The notes under the pieces are model-generated. The model did not search any database and was not told where the DNA came from. It saw only the letters and a program-made list of their open reading frames with translations. The position numbers were made by a program, and so were the translations under genes. From Rhizobium sp. LC145 (GTDB taxonomy: Bacteria; Pseudomonadota; Alphaproteobacteria; Rhizobiales; Rhizobiaceae): a stretch of 64,000 nucleotides of DNA. The stretch lies in the NCBI RefSeq assembly GCF_001005825.1, contig NZ_LBHV01000001.1, forward strand, positions 434,001 to 498,000, read 5' to 3'. Positions 9,055 through 17,967 of the stretch are shown here, in pieces (within the stretch, counting starts at the first letter, position 1; each line of letters starts with the position of its first letter).

Positions 9055-9342
9055 TTAAGCCGCTTCATCGTTCAGGGGACGAACGGGCGGCTGCTCGCGC
9101 TCTCTCGCCTGCGCCAGATCATAGTTCGTCTGCATGGACAACCATGCACGTGCCGTGCTGGCCCCTGCCCTTTCCAAGCGCAGGGCGAGATCAGGGCTGA
9201 CGGCCGCATGGCCGTTCAGCACGCGAGATAGAGCAACACGCGAGATATTGAGGCGGTCAGCGGCATCCGTTACGGACAGGCCCAAAGGAACCAGCACATC
9301 TTCGCGGAGCAACTCACCGGGATGAGGAGGAGATTTCATCAT
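9055..9342 (-). CDS. HigA-family antitoxin-like XRE regulator, no partner toxin
   Basis: A 95-residue protein of the HigA (VapI-like) addiction-module antidote family. The opening HPGELLREDVLVPLGLSVTD and the HTH AADRLNISRVALSRVLNGHA are diagnostic, and the rest is a short dimerisation tail. The ATG at 9342 is chosen because GGAAGGAG lies eight bases upstream; an in-frame start at 9387 would fall inside the flanking repeat. HigA normally follows a RelE-like HigB toxin, but no toxin gene is found on either side: upstream is a GNAT gene 72 bp away. It may therefore be a solitary regulator or the survivor of a lost toxin pair. Direct repeats flank it. Confidence 0.85.
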   Translation of the reverse strand: MMKSPPHPGELLREDVLVPLGLSVTDAADRLNISRVALSRVLNGHAAVSPDLALRLERAGASTARAWLSMQTNYDLAQAREREQPPVRPLNDEAA

Positions 9343-9377
9343 AGCCAACGCTCCTTCCCGGGCTGGTCGCGACATTA

Positions 9378-9409
9378 AGCAAGCCATCGAATTGCCGGCT
9401 TGGCAAGGG
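9378..9409 (+). repeat. 32-bp direct repeat, copy 2, upstream of the HigA-like gene
   Basis: Near-identical to 9014-9045 (31 of 32 bases). It lies about 35 bp upstream of the HigA-like start, where an autoregulatory operator would be expected, and 6 bp from the stop codon of the neighbouring GNAT gene. Confidence 0.9.
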
Positions 9410-9414
9410 GCGTT

Positions 9415-9864
9415 TCATTCCGATCTCATCCATCGATAGAGCACGTCAGGCTCCCGCTCCTCGTTGTCGGCACCGTCGGTTTCCCGGATGGACTGAAAGC
9501 CGTGGCGTTCATAGAAGCGGCGGGCAGCGAGATTGCGCTGAAAGGTCCAGAGAAAGAGCTGCGGATGGGCATTCCTCGCTACCTCCAGAAGCTTCGAACC
9601 AATTCCCTCGCCCTGCGCTCCCGGCAGAAGATAGAGCTGGTCGACCCAGTCCTTCCGAAAAGCAATAACACCGAGGAGGCCGCTTCCCTTCTCGGCACCC
9701 CATATTTCGCAGCTCGGGAAAAGATGATCGCTCCAATAGCGGCGGTCCTCCTCCGGCGTATGCAGGCCGGCGAGCCAAGGCAATCGCTCGTCAAAGGAAG
9801 CGCGGTGAACTCGGGCCGCAGCCGGCATTTCAGATTGGCGAAGCCTGCGAACGACTATGCTCAT
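9415..9864 (-). CDS. GNAT-family N-acetyltransferase
   Basis: A 149-residue acetyltransferase. The acetyl-CoA binding loop is LLPGAQGEGIGSKLLEVAR (Q/R-x-x-G-x-G/A pattern) near residues 78-96, followed by the beta-strand LFLWTFQRN and the AARRFYERHGFQSI motif near residues 110-123 that ends most GNAT domains. The substrate is unknown. It lies upstream of the HigA-like gene on the same strand and is separated from it by the repeat copy 2. Confidence 0.85.
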   Translation of the reverse strand: MSIVVRRLRQSEMPAAARVHRASFDERLPWLAGLHTPEEDRRYWSDHLFPSCEIWGAEKGSGLLGVIAFRKDWVDQLYLLPGAQGEGIGSKLLEVARNAHPQLFLWTFQRNLAARRFYERHGFQSIRETDGADNEEREPDVLYRWMRSE

Positions 9865-9880
9865 GATACCTCCGGCAGCA

Positions 9881-9904
9881 GCCCCGGCGGGTTACCGCCG
9901 GGGC
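9881..9904. terminator. Strong GC hairpin downstream of the DUF1127 gene
   Basis: A perfect 10-bp stem (GCCCCGGCGG, loop GTTA, CCGCCGGGGC). On the minus strand it follows the DUF1127 gene but has no T run, so it may be a pause or RNA-stabilising structure rather than a classic terminator. Confidence 0.5.
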
Positions 9905-9912
9905 CTAAAAGC

Positions 9913-10179
9913 TCAACTTAATTCCCGGCGCGCCCAGGAGACCAGAACCACTCCAAAGGGAAGCGATCCGTAACCTTCGCCTGGTGCATCCTCGCTCTCC
10001 GGAAGACCGATATCGCGGCGCATCCAGTTCGACAGGTGAGCTACCTGGTTTTCCGCCTGACGACGCCGCCGGACAGCCAGGATCAGCGCCCACACGGTTC
10101 TCCAGGCGCCGAATTTCCGGTAAAGTTCATCGACCGTTGCCGCAAGGGTGTCGGCAACCACTACTTGTGATTCACGCAT
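9913..10179 (-). CDS. DUF1127-domain small protein
   Basis: An 88-residue protein whose middle carries the DUF1127 core (NQVAHLSNWMRRDIGLPE at about residues 43-60), preceded by an Arg-rich helix. Alphaproteobacterial DUF1127 proteins are short basic proteins; in Agrobacterium and Rhodobacter some bind RNA or control phosphate and carbon responses, but this one extends about 28 residues beyond the domain. A second DUF1127 gene lies at 31989. Confidence 0.8.
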   Translation of the reverse strand: MRESQVVVADTLAATVDELYRKFGAWRTVWALILAVRRRRQAENQVAHLSNWMRRDIGLPESEDAPGEGYGSLPFGVVLVSWARRELS

Positions 10180-10328
10180 GAGTTTCCGTCCCGGCGCCGT
10201 GCAGACAGCCAGGTCCTCTCGAAGTTCGAAAGACGTGCGGATGCGGACACAGAGGTGCGAACAATCGCTGCGTCAGCCGGTCACGTCAGATCAGATGGAA
10301 AGTGCCAAAACGGCGGAGAAACCTTGGC

Positions 10329-10430
10329 TTAGAAGCCTCGGATGCCAATTTGATATGGCATAAAGCTGCGATGAATCATCATCATGACAGCGGCTCCGCC
10401 GAAGAGGCATGCAAGCGCGATATTAGACAT
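10329..10430 (-). CDS. Small hydrophobic protein, 33 aa
   Basis: A 33-codon reading frame beginning MSNIALACLFGGAAVMMMIH, with one likely membrane segment at residues 4-20. The start has an exceptionally good Shine-Dalgarno (GGAGGGG, seven bases upstream). It is too short for standard gene callers. No homolog is recognised; the short single-span form resembles small stress-related membrane proteins. The neighbouring 10180-10328 and 10431-10562 gaps show nothing else. Confidence 0.55.
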   Translation of the reverse strand: MSNIALACLFGGAAVMMMIHRSFMPYQIGIRGF

Positions 10431-10562
10431 TTCACACCCCTCCTTCTTTGAATTGCGGGCAAGGACTCGTTTACACCAGATCCGCCGGCCGGCAAAGACC
10501 ACAATTGCGAATTGCAAACATCGCGGGTAATTCGTTGCAATAAAGCAACACCCCGTTCGCCG

Positions 10563-11360
10563 TCACGCGATCCGCAGACCGAAGCCCTGCATCAGCCGAC
10601 GCGTCGAAAAATCCGGCTTGCCGGAGGTGAAGACGGCGAAGTCGAAATCGTCGGGATGTTCCGCGCCATCGACCAGCGGCACCTTGCGGCGCGCCTGGCG
10701 GGCGATCGCCTCGGCCGGGTCCAGCCAATCGACCGGCCACGGAGCGAGCCTTCGGAAGACATTGGCGACGAAGGGATAGTGCGTACAGGCGAGCACGACG
10801 ATATCCGTCCGCTTTCCGTCCATCTCCACGAAACACGGGGCGATCTCGGCCATCACCTCCTCATCCGCGATCGCTTCGCCGCGGATATAGGCTTCGGCCA
10901 TGCGGGCGAGGTTCTGCGACCCGACCAGCCGTACATGGCATTGCGTCGCGAAGGACTGGATGAGGTCGCGGGTATAGGCGCGCTTCACCGTGCCGGGAGT
11001 GGCGAGGACGGATACGAGACCGGAGCGGGTGCGCTCGGCAGCGGGCTTGATGGCGGGAACCGTGCCGACGAAGGTCATGTGCGGGAAAGCGGAGCGCAGA
11101 TCCGCGCCCGCCAGGGTGAATGCCGTGTTGCAGGCGATCACGCAGATTTCGGGATCGTGGTCCTCGAGCAGCTTTTCGAAGAGCGAGAGGATGCGTTCCT
11201 TGAGCGCAGGCTCCTCCCAGCCGCCATAGGGGAAGCCGGCATCGTCCGCGATATAGATGAAGCCACGCTCCGGCATCAGCACGCGGGCTTCACGCAGCAC
11301 GGTCAGCCCGCCGATGCCGGAATCGAACATCAGGACGGGCTTCGTCTCACTCTTCGTCAT
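10563..11360 (-). CDS. murI: Glutamate racemase
   Basis: A 265-residue glutamate racemase, which supplies D-glutamate for peptidoglycan. Both catalytic cysteines are visible in their motifs, ACNTAF at about residues 78-83 and ACTHYPF at about 190-196, and the N-terminal [14 protein letters not shown] with the catalytic Asp is intact. Length is normal. Its start overlaps the end of the upstream TrmJ-type methyltransferase by 14 bp, so the two are translated from one message. Confidence 0.95.
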   Translation of the reverse strand: MTKSETKPVLMFDSGIGGLTVLREARVLMPERGFIYIADDAGFPYGGWEEPALKERILSLFEKLLEDHDPEICVIACNTAFTLAGADLRSAFPHMTFVGTVPAIKPAAERTRSGLVSVLATPGTVKRAYTRDLIQSFATQCHVRLVGSQNLARMAEAYIRGEAIADEEVMAEIAPCFVEMDGKRTDIVVLACTHYPFVANVFRRLAPWPVDWLDPAEAIARQARRKVPLVDGAEHPDDFDFAVFTSGKPDFSTRRLMQGFGLRIA

Positions 11361-12171
11361 TCCCCTTCGTCTCCCCCCGCTCGCCTGCGTTCGAACCTTG
11401 CTTCGGCCACTGCCGCGGGAAACGATCGAGCGAATTGATCACGCCCCTAAAGACGCTGATCTCCTGCTCGGAAAAGCCCCGCCGCGACAGCACGGCGCGC
11501 AGGTTGTCCACCATTTTCGGCTTTTTTTCAGCAGGGTGGAAATAACCGCGTGCATCCAAGGCTTCTTCGAGGTGTTCGAAGAGGCCGAACACCTGTTCCT
11601 TGGTGGAGGGGCGCTGCTCGACCGCCTGGAAAGGCGTGCGGCCGAGATCGTCCATGCCGGACTTCATCCATTCATAGGACATCAAGAGCACCGCCTGGGC
11701 GATATTGAGAGAGGCGAATGCCGGGTTCACCGGGAAGGTGACGATCTCATCGGCCAGCGCCACTTCCTCGTTGGTGAGGCCCCAGCGCTCGCGCCCGAAG
11801 AGCACGCCGGTCTTCTCCCCCGCCCCGAATTTCGCCCGCAAGGTCTCGGCAGCGACCACCGGGGAGCGCACCGGCTTGAACCCGTAGCGCTCCCGCGCGG
11901 TAGTGGCGTAGACGAAGTTAAGATCGCGGATCGCGTCCTCCAGCGTCTCGAACACCTGCGTGCCGTCGATCACATGGTCCGCCTTGGATGCCGCGGAGCG
12001 CGCCTTCTCGTTCGGCCAGCCGTCGCGCGGGTTGACCAGGCGCAGTTCCGCCAATCCGAAATTCGCCATGGCGCGGGCCACCATGCCGATGTTCTCGCCG
12101 AGCTGCGGTTCCACCAGGATGATCGCCGGTCCTTCCGCTATGAGTTCGCGCTCGCTGTTCGTGCCTGACAT
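11347..12171 (-). CDS. TrmJ-type tRNA/rRNA 2'-O-methyltransferase (SPOUT family)
   Basis: A 274-residue SpoU/TrmH-class methyltransferase closest to TrmJ, which 2'-O-methylates nucleotide 32 of tRNA. Knot motifs are seen: [20 protein letters not shown] near residues 14-33, [20 protein letters not shown] in the middle and [17 protein letters not shown] near 165. About 100 residues follow, matching the TrmJ C-terminal extension. The downstream murI overlaps it by 14 bp, a pairing common in Rhizobiales. Confidence 0.85.
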   Translation of the reverse strand: MSGTNSERELIAEGPAIILVEPQLGENIGMVARAMANFGLAELRLVNPRDGWPNEKARSAASKADHVIDGTQVFETLEDAIRDLNFVYATTARERYGFKPVRSPVVAAETLRAKFGAGEKTGVLFGRERWGLTNEEVALADEIVTFPVNPAFASLNIAQAVLLMSYEWMKSGMDDLGRTPFQAVEQRPSTKEQVFGLFEHLEEALDARGYFHPAEKKPKMVDNLRAVLSRRGFSEQEISVFRGVINSLDRFPRQWPKQGSNAGERGETKGNDEE

Positions 12172-12249
12172 TGCCGTTTCCGTTCATAGAATTCTGCGCC
12201 CGCAATACCGGCGCGCGGCGAAATCGGCAAGACTTGGGTCGGGCCTGCA

Positions 12250-14235
12250 TCAATCCGGATAGAGGCGGCCGAGCATTGTGCCGATCATTTCCACACCCAC
12301 CCGCGATCCGTGCTTGAAGATCGGCAGGTGCCGGCCGGCGGCGCGTCCGGCCTTGCGCTTCACCAGAAAGCATTCCGAGCCGCGCGCCGCAATGGCGTCG
12401 ATATCCCCAAGCGTCGCTTCAAGCGCGGCCAGCACCTCGCCTTCCGGCTTCTTCGCGGCCGCGACCGCGTTGCGGGCGAAGATACGGGCCCAGTAGGTCG
12501 CCCCCAGGAAGACCGCCAGCGTCTGGCGCACCCTGCCCGGCCGCGTCACCACCGACCAGGAGCTTCCAAGCGGGCGGGCTGCCGCCGTCACCTCGCGATA
12601 GGCGACATCGAGGCGGTGAGAAAGCTCGATCAACTCATAGCGTCCCTTGCCATCCCGAACCGCCGCGAGAAGTTCGCGAAGCCCGCCGAACCAGCGCTCC
12701 AGCGCCAGATCGAGCGTGGAGCGCGTCGGGGCGGGAAGAACCAGAAAGGCGGCCGCCGTTCCGGCGAGCGCACCGATTAGCGTTTCCTCGATGCGCAGCA
12801 GCAGGAGATCGAGCGTGAGCTGGCCGATGAGACCATAGATCAGGCAAAGCACGATGGAGATGAAGAAGGTCATCACCGCGTAGGAGACCTGCAGATAGTA
12901 GAAGCCGAGAAAGATGCAGACCGCCGCGAGCGGCACGCTGATCGCCGGATGACCGGCAAGCAGGGTGGCGAGCAGAAGGCCGCTTCCAATGCCGAGCAGC
13001 GTGCCGACGGAGCGCTGCACGGCGCGCATCGCCGCATCTCCGCGCGACTTGGTATTGGTGAAGATCAGGAAGGCGGTCAGCACGGCCCAGAACCAGCGGT
13101 CGCGGGAGAGCATCAAGCCGAAGACCATGGCGACGGCGGAGGCGACGGTGATCTGCACCGCGGCACGCATCACCGGGTTCTTCAGCGAGAAATCGGGGCT
13201 CGCGGACGCCTGCTCCCCCTCGTCGCTGCCGATCGAGCGGAACTGATCGCTCCGCGCCTCGGCGATCACCGCCGCAAGTGCGGAGCGCGCATCCCGCAGC
13301 CAGAGAAGTGCACGGGCGCTTTCGGCGATGCGCTCGTCGCCGTTCACCGCCGGACTTGCAGCGATTTTCTCGGCCATATCGCGCTCGCCTTCGATAAGCG
13401 CATGCACGAGCGCGAAAGGCGGCGGGGCCTCCAGCGACAGCACGATGGCGCTTTCGGCGGCGAGATGCGTGTCGAATATCTTCATGGCGAGCGCGGCGAC
13501 CGGTTCTTCGGCCGAAGAGATCGCTTCGTCCGAAGGCCGCGGCAGAAAACCCTCGGCCATCAGAACCACGTCCTTCAGCCGCTCCTCGAGCTGCCGCAAT
13601 TCATGACGATCCGCCTCGCTCGCAGATCCGGCGCCGGACAGAACCGCAAGCCGCATCAGGATATCGTCCACCCGCACCTGAATGGCCATCAGCGACCGGA
13701 GGAGATCTCGGCGCCAGTCGTCCGGCAGGAGGTAGGTGCGCACGGTATGGCCGACCACGAGCGCAAGCACCGGACCTATGGCGGCGATCGGCAGGTCGGC
13801 GAGCGCCGGCTTCAAAAACGCCCCCATGAAATAGGAGGTGAAGGCGAACATGCCGATCGCGAAGCCGCGCGGTCCATAGACGCGCGCCACGGTCGCCGCC
13901 AGAATGACGAACAGGAAGACGATATCGGAAACGTAGCGATGCGGCTCCAGGAGCGTCGCGACGGTCACGCAGGCAAGGCTCACGACGGTTCCGTAAAATC
14001 GCGTCGCGAGCTGGGCGGAGGCCTGCCGGTCCCGCACGGCCACTCCGCCCTCGATCGACAGGATGATGGCGAGACCGAAGGCGATCGGCGGCAGGGAAAG
14101 GCCGGCAAGATGGATGGCGGCCAGGCACAGGATCGAGCCCACGACCGTAAGGGTCACGCGCGCGCCCATTCTGAAGCGCGAAAGCGCCGGGTCGTTGGCA
14201 AGCAGCCAGTCGCGGAAGACAGCGGCGAACTTCAT
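12250..14235 (-). CDS. FUSC/AaeB-like efflux membrane protein
   Basis: A 661-residue membrane protein with two blocks of hydrophobic segments, at about residues 25-170 and 350-490, separated by and followed by cytoplasmic helical regions. This two-block layout is that of the FUSC family (fusaric acid resistance, aromatic-acid exporter AaeB, and YccS-like proteins). The stretch FGLMLSRDRWFWAVLTAFLI opens the second block. The C-terminal ~140 residues are soluble. No partner membrane-fusion protein is encoded next to it, so it may work alone; substrate unknown. Confidence 0.85.
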   Translation of the reverse strand: MKFAAVFRDWLLANDPALSRFRMGARVTLTVVGSILCLAAIHLAGLSLPPIAFGLAIILSIEGGVAVRDRQASAQLATRFYGTVVSLACVTVATLLEPHRYVSDIVFLFVILAATVARVYGPRGFAIGMFAFTSYFMGAFLKPALADLPIAAIGPVLALVVGHTVRTYLLPDDWRRDLLRSLMAIQVRVDDILMRLAVLSGAGSASEADRHELRQLEERLKDVVLMAEGFLPRPSDEAISSAEEPVAALAMKIFDTHLAAESAIVLSLEAPPPFALVHALIEGERDMAEKIAASPAVNGDERIAESARALLWLRDARSALAAVIAEARSDQFRSIGSDEGEQASASPDFSLKNPVMRAAVQITVASAVAMVFGLMLSRDRWFWAVLTAFLIFTNTKSRGDAAMRAVQRSVGTLLGIGSGLLLATLLAGHPAISVPLAAVCIFLGFYYLQVSYAVMTFFISIVLCLIYGLIGQLTLDLLLLRIEETLIGALAGTAAAFLVLPAPTRSTLDLALERWFGGLRELLAAVRDGKGRYELIELSHRLDVAYREVTAAARPLGSSWSVVTRPGRVRQTLAVFLGATYWARIFARNAVAAAKKPEGEVLAALEATLGDIDAIAARGSECFLVKRKAGRAAGRHLPIFKHGSRVGVEMIGTMLGRLYPD

Positions 14236-14320
14236 GCGCCATCCTTTGCCGGCGGCGGGTGCCAGCCGTCCTGGGAGAGCATCATAATAACCCGCGCGAA
14301 AACTTCAAAACCCCGCCGTC

Positions 14321-14851
14321 TCATTCGCCCTTTGCGAGCAGACGCATCTCATCCATCACGGAATCACGCTCGCCTTCCGCCACATGATGGATATCGGCGA
14401 TCACGGGCCGGCCGTCTTCGGTGACGATATCGAAATGCACCTCGTTGACGCTGTCCCTGATCTCCGGCTCCTCGATGCATGTCCAGGCCTTGAAGGTCAC
14501 CTTCACATCGGTGATGGAGCCCTGGGGAGCGGGCGTCCCGATCTGCACGTCGGAAAGCGGACAGCCATCCTGCGACGCGGTTATGACGTCGTAGCCGAAG
14601 GGATCGCCCGGCGCGCCGTTCTCGGTATCATAGGCCGGCTTCTTGGACGCTTCGGCATAGGCTTCCTGGAACCCCTTGCTGAACAGGCGGGAGAGCGGGT
14701 CCGCATCGAAGATGAGCTTCCACTCGCTGTCGACCGTGTCCCAGTTCTCCTCGGTGATCTTCATCACCTCCTTCACCGGATCGGTGGCCTCTGCGGCGAG
14801 AGCGAAATTGGCTGTCAGCGCCAGAAGCGCGGCGAGCGGGATGGTCCGCAT
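14321..14851 (-). CDS. Predicted periplasmic protein of unknown function
   Basis: A 176-residue protein with a clear signal peptide (MRTIPLAALLALTANFALAA, cleavage about residue 20) and an acidic mature part beginning EATDPVKEVMKITEENW. Two cysteines (in DGCPLSD and WTCIEEPE) could form a disulfide in the periplasm. I recognise no enzyme motif; the layout resembles DUF3828-like secreted proteins. It stands alone after the FUSC gene. Confidence 0.7.
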   Translation of the reverse strand: MRTIPLAALLALTANFALAAEATDPVKEVMKITEENWDTVDSEWKLIFDADPLSRLFSKGFQEAYAEASKKPAYDTENGAPGDPFGYDVITASQDGCPLSDVQIGTPAPQGSITDVKVTFKAWTCIEEPEIRDSVNEVHFDIVTEDGRPVIADIHHVAEGERDSVMDEMRLLAKGE

Positions 14852-15367
14852 GGCATGAATCCAAAAGTTTGCGTGAGGGTGTTAGAGCAAAGGACGCCCA
14901 AATGGGATCGGCACTGTTTGCCCAAACCGGTTCGATCCGCGAGGAGAGCGGCGCGCGTCGTAGCAGAAGCATACGGCCAAGCCGCTCGACAAAGCGGGCG
15001 GCCGGTTTCGGCAAACCCTGCGGGCGGCATGATTTTTCGCCATTATCTTCGGCTTTCGGTCTCGCCGTACGTCTGTGTACGACCTCGCCGAAAGCCTCGA
15101 TCCTGACAAAAAATCCTTGCCGCAGTGCGATTCCATTTGAGCGTCCTTTGCTCTCGGGCGAGATTAACCCGGCCGCCGCGTTTGGCAAGCGCAATACAGA
15201 CCTGTCATGTTCGCATGGCAAAATGCAATCTTGAGGCTTGACCCGCAAAACTGTCCGTAGCCCCCGCGCATTGGCTTTGCGTTCCGCCCCGGCGATGCTA
15301 TAGCGCAAGCCCATTGGTGTCCACCTACGGGATTTCGCGATCCCTCCGCACGTTCAAGAGGAATTCC
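14852..15367. other. Gene-free 516-bp region with a long two-tier hairpin upstream of icd
   Basis: No convincing gene is seen. Apart from the icd promoter, the main structure is an inverted repeat at 15051-15096: outer 9-bp arms GGCTTTCGG and CCGAAAGCC, with an inner CGTAC/GTACG stem at 15066-15070 and 15077-15081. It could be part of a small RNA or a palindromic repeat element. The bases 14990-15050 are GC-rich without open frames of note. Confidence 0.45.
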
Positions 15368-16582
15368 ATGCAAAAGATCAAGGTAGCAAACCCGGTCGTC
15401 GATCTCGACGGCGACGAGATGACCCGCATCATCTGGCAGCTCATCAAGGACAAGCTGATCCTGCCCTATCTCGATCTCGACATCGAATATTACGATCTCT
15501 CCGTCGAGAACCGCGACGCCACGGACGACCAGGTGACCGTCGATGCAGCGAACGCCATCAAGAAGCACGGCGTCGGCATCAAGTGCGCGACCATCACCCC
15601 GGATGAGGCCCGCGTCGAGGAATTCAAGCTCAAGAAGATGTGGAAGAGCCCGAACGGCACGATCCGCAACATTCTCGGCGGCGTGATCTTCCGCGAGCCA
15701 ATCATCATGAAGAACGTTCCGCGCCTGGTGCCGGGCTGGACGAAGCCGATCATTGTCGGCCGCCACGCCTTCGGCGACCAGTACCGCGCCACCGATTTCA
15801 AGTTCCCCGGCAAGGGCAAGCTGACGATCAAGTTCGTCGGCGAAGATGGCCAGACGATCGAGCACGACGTTTTCGACGCGCCGTCGTCCGGCGTTGCGAT
15901 GGCGATGTACAATCTCGACGATTCCATTCGCGACTTCGCCCGCGCTTCGTTCAACTACGCCCTTCAGCGCGGCGTTCCCTGCTACCTGTCGACCAAGAAC
16001 ACGATCCTCAAGGCTTATGACGGCCGCTTCAAGGACATCTTCCAGGAAATCTACGACGCCGAATTCAAGGCCCAGTACGAAGAGAAGAAGATCTGGTACG
16101 AGCACCGCCTGATCGACGACATGGTCGCTGCCGCGCTCAAGTGGTCCGGCGGCTATGTCTGGGCCTGCAAGAACTACGACGGCGACGTGCAGTCCGACAT
16201 CGTGGCGCAGGGCTTCGGCTCGCTCGGCCTGATGACCTCGGTCCTGATGACGCCGGATGGCAAAACCGTGGAAGCGGAAGCCGCCCACGGCACCGTTACC
16301 CGCCATTACCGCCAGCACCAGAAGGGCCAGGAGACCTCGACGAACTCGATCGCCTCGATCTTCGCCTGGACCCGTGGCCTGGCGCACCGCGCCAAGCTCG
16401 ACGACAATGCCGAACTCGCCAAGTTCGCTTCGACGCTCGAAAAGGTCTGCATCGACACCGTCGAATCCGGCCATATGACCAAGGACCTGGCGCTGCTGAT
16501 CGGCCCCGACCAGCCGTGGCTCTCCACCACCGCCTTCCTCGACAAGATCGACGAAAACCTCAAGAAGGCGATGGCTGCCTAA
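15368..16582 (+). CDS. icd: NADP-dependent isocitrate dehydrogenase
   Basis: A 404-residue dimeric isocitrate dehydrogenase of the eukaryote-like subfamily, converting isocitrate to 2-oxoglutarate with NADPH formation in the citric-acid cycle. [20 protein letters not shown] opens the protein; [16 protein letters not shown] carries the isocitrate-binding Arg and Ser/Thr residues, and [11 protein letters not shown] the cofactor site. The ATG at 15368 is used instead of the upstream in-frame start at 15314 because it matches the family start and has AGAGGA upstream. A strong terminator follows. Confidence 0.97.
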   Translation: MQKIKVANPVVDLDGDEMTRIIWQLIKDKLILPYLDLDIEYYDLSVENRDATDDQVTVDAANAIKKHGVGIKCATITPDEARVEEFKLKKMWKSPNGTIRNILGGVIFREPIIMKNVPRLVPGWTKPIIVGRHAFGDQYRATDFKFPGKGKLTIKFVGEDGQTIEHDVFDAPSSGVAMAMYNLDDSIRDFARASFNYALQRGVPCYLSTKNTILKAYDGRFKDIFQEIYDAEFKAQYEEKKIWYEHRLIDDMVAAALKWSGGYVWACKNYDGDVQSDIVAQGFGSLGLMTSVLMTPDGKTVEAEAAHGTVTRHYRQHQKGQETSTNSIASIFAWTRGLAHRAKLDDNAELAKFASTLEKVCIDTVESGHMTKDLALLIGPDQPWLSTTAFLDKIDENLKKAMAA

Positions 16583-16604
16583 GCCGCGCTTTTCCGATAA
16601 GTTC

Positions 16605-16637
16605 AACGGCGGGAAGAAATTCCCGCCGTTTTCATTT
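16605..16637 (+). terminator. Intrinsic terminator after icd
   Basis: An 11-bp perfect stem (AACGGCGGGAA, loop GAAA, TTCCCGCCGTT) at 16605-16630 followed by TTCATTT. The next gene starts only 13 bp later, so its transcript may rely on read-through or a promoter inside the hairpin region. Confidence 0.8.
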
Positions 16638-16649
16638 CGGGAGCCTGCA

Positions 16650-17096
16650 ATGACCAACACCGTCCGTCCGCTCGAACCATCCGACCGCGCAGAATGGGAG
16701 CCGCTCTGGCAGGCCTATCTGCGTTTCTACGAAACCGAGCTGCCGCAAGAGCAATACGACCTCACCTGGGAACGCCTCAACGATCCGGCCGAGCCCATGC
16801 ACGCCTTCGGCGCCTTCGACGACGACGGCAAGATGATCGGCATCGTGCACGCGATCTTCCACCGTTCCTGCTGGCTGCCGGAATCGACCTGCTATCTGCA
16901 GGACCTTTACGTGGAAAACACCGGCCGCGGAAAAGGCACCGGCGAGGCGCTGATCGAGGCAGTCGCCGGGCTCGCGCGCGAAAAGGGCGCCGGCCGGCTC
17001 TATTGGCTGACGCATGAAAGCAATGCCACCGCGCGGAGACTCTACGACCGCGTCGCCCAGAATTCCGGCTTCATACAGTACCGGAAACCGCTTTGA
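16650..17096 (+). CDS. GNAT-family N-acetyltransferase
   Basis: A 148-residue GNAT acetyltransferase. The acetyl-CoA site is NTGRGKGTGEALIEAVAGLA near residues 90-109 (R-x-x-G-x-G/A), and the C-terminal motif is ESNATARRLYDRVAQNSGFI. TCYLQDLYVE is the usual strand before the cofactor loop. The substrate is unknown. It lies just after icd, with GGGAGCC as a weak Shine-Dalgarno, and 72 bp before the glutathione-transferase gene. Confidence 0.85.
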   Translation: MTNTVRPLEPSDRAEWEPLWQAYLRFYETELPQEQYDLTWERLNDPAEPMHAFGAFDDDGKMIGIVHAIFHRSCWLPESTCYLQDLYVENTGRGKGTGEALIEAVAGLAREKGAGRLYWLTHESNATARRLYDRVAQNSGFIQYRKPL

Positions 17097-17168
17097 TCCA
17101 CCCCCTGCCCGACTTGATTCCGGCAAACGGAGACGATAGAACATAAAGAGAACATACAGGAGGCTGCC

Positions 17169-17798
17169 ATGACCGAAGAACTCGTGCTTTACACCAACCC
17201 GATGTCGCGGGGCCGCATCGCCCGCTGGATGCTGGAGGAGGTGGGCGTGCCCTATCGCACCGAAATCCTCCAATTCGGAACGACTATGAAGGACGACGCC
17301 TACAAGGCCATCAATCCCATGGGCAAGGTTCCGGCAGTCTCGCATGGCGGGAAGGTGGTGACCGAATGCGCCGCGATCTGCGCCTATCTGGCCGACGCTT
17401 TCCCTGAAGCGGGTCTCGCCCCGCCACCCACCGAGCGCGCCGACTACTATCGCTGGCTCTTCTTCGGGGCCGGACCGGTCGAAGCCGCCGTCAGCAACAG
17501 GGCGCTCGGCTTCGAAGTGGCCCCCGATCGCGAGCGGATGATCGGTTATGGCAGCTTCGCCCACGTGATGGACACGCTGGAAAAGGCGGTGCAGGCGAAC
17601 CCCTATATCGCCGGCGACAAGTTTACCGCGGCCGACGTCTATGTCGGAGCGCAGATCGGCTGGGGCATGCAGTTCGGCACGATCGAGAAACGCCCTGCCT
17701 TCCAGCAGTATTTCGCGCGCGTGGCCAACCGCGAGGCCGCGATCCGCGCCAACGAAAAGGATGATGCGGCTATGGCGGAGATACAGAACGCGGGCTGA
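17169..17798 (+). CDS. Glutathione S-transferase family protein
   Basis: A 209-residue two-domain GST. The thioredoxin-like N-terminal domain (LVLYTNPMSRGRIARWMLEE, then the cis-Pro motif GKVPAVSHGGKVVTECAAI) spans residues 1-80, and an all-helical domain follows with KFTAADVYVGAQIGWGMQFG. The likely catalytic or glutathione-contact residue is Ser12 or Tyr6, as in beta/theta-type bacterial GSTs. AGGAGG lies upstream of the ATG. The role is probably detoxification; substrate unknown. Confidence 0.9.
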   Translation: MTEELVLYTNPMSRGRIARWMLEEVGVPYRTEILQFGTTMKDDAYKAINPMGKVPAVSHGGKVVTECAAICAYLADAFPEAGLAPPPTERADYYRWLFFGAGPVEAAVSNRALGFEVAPDRERMIGYGSFAHVMDTLEKAVQANPYIAGDKFTAADVYVGAQIGWGMQFGTIEKRPAFQQYFARVANREAAIRANEKDDAAMAEIQNAG

Positions 17799-17832
17799 GC
17801 GGGAAACACATCGCCGAGCCCCGGGACCCGCT

Positions 17833-17861
17833 GCGGCGCCCTCATGAGCGGGAGGCGCCGC
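17833..17861. terminator. Hairpin after the GST gene
   Basis: GCGGCGCC at 17833-17840 pairs with GGCGCCGC at 17854-17861 around a 13-base loop. No T run follows, so this is a terminator-like structure at best. Confidence 0.4.
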
Positions 17862-17967
17862 GGACCCGCGTTCATCGATAAAAAATTACCAGAATTGGGA
17901 CGTATTCAGTTGCGGTCCGCGCGATAAGCGCGTCACAATGACGATGTGCGAACCGGGAGTCCTGACC

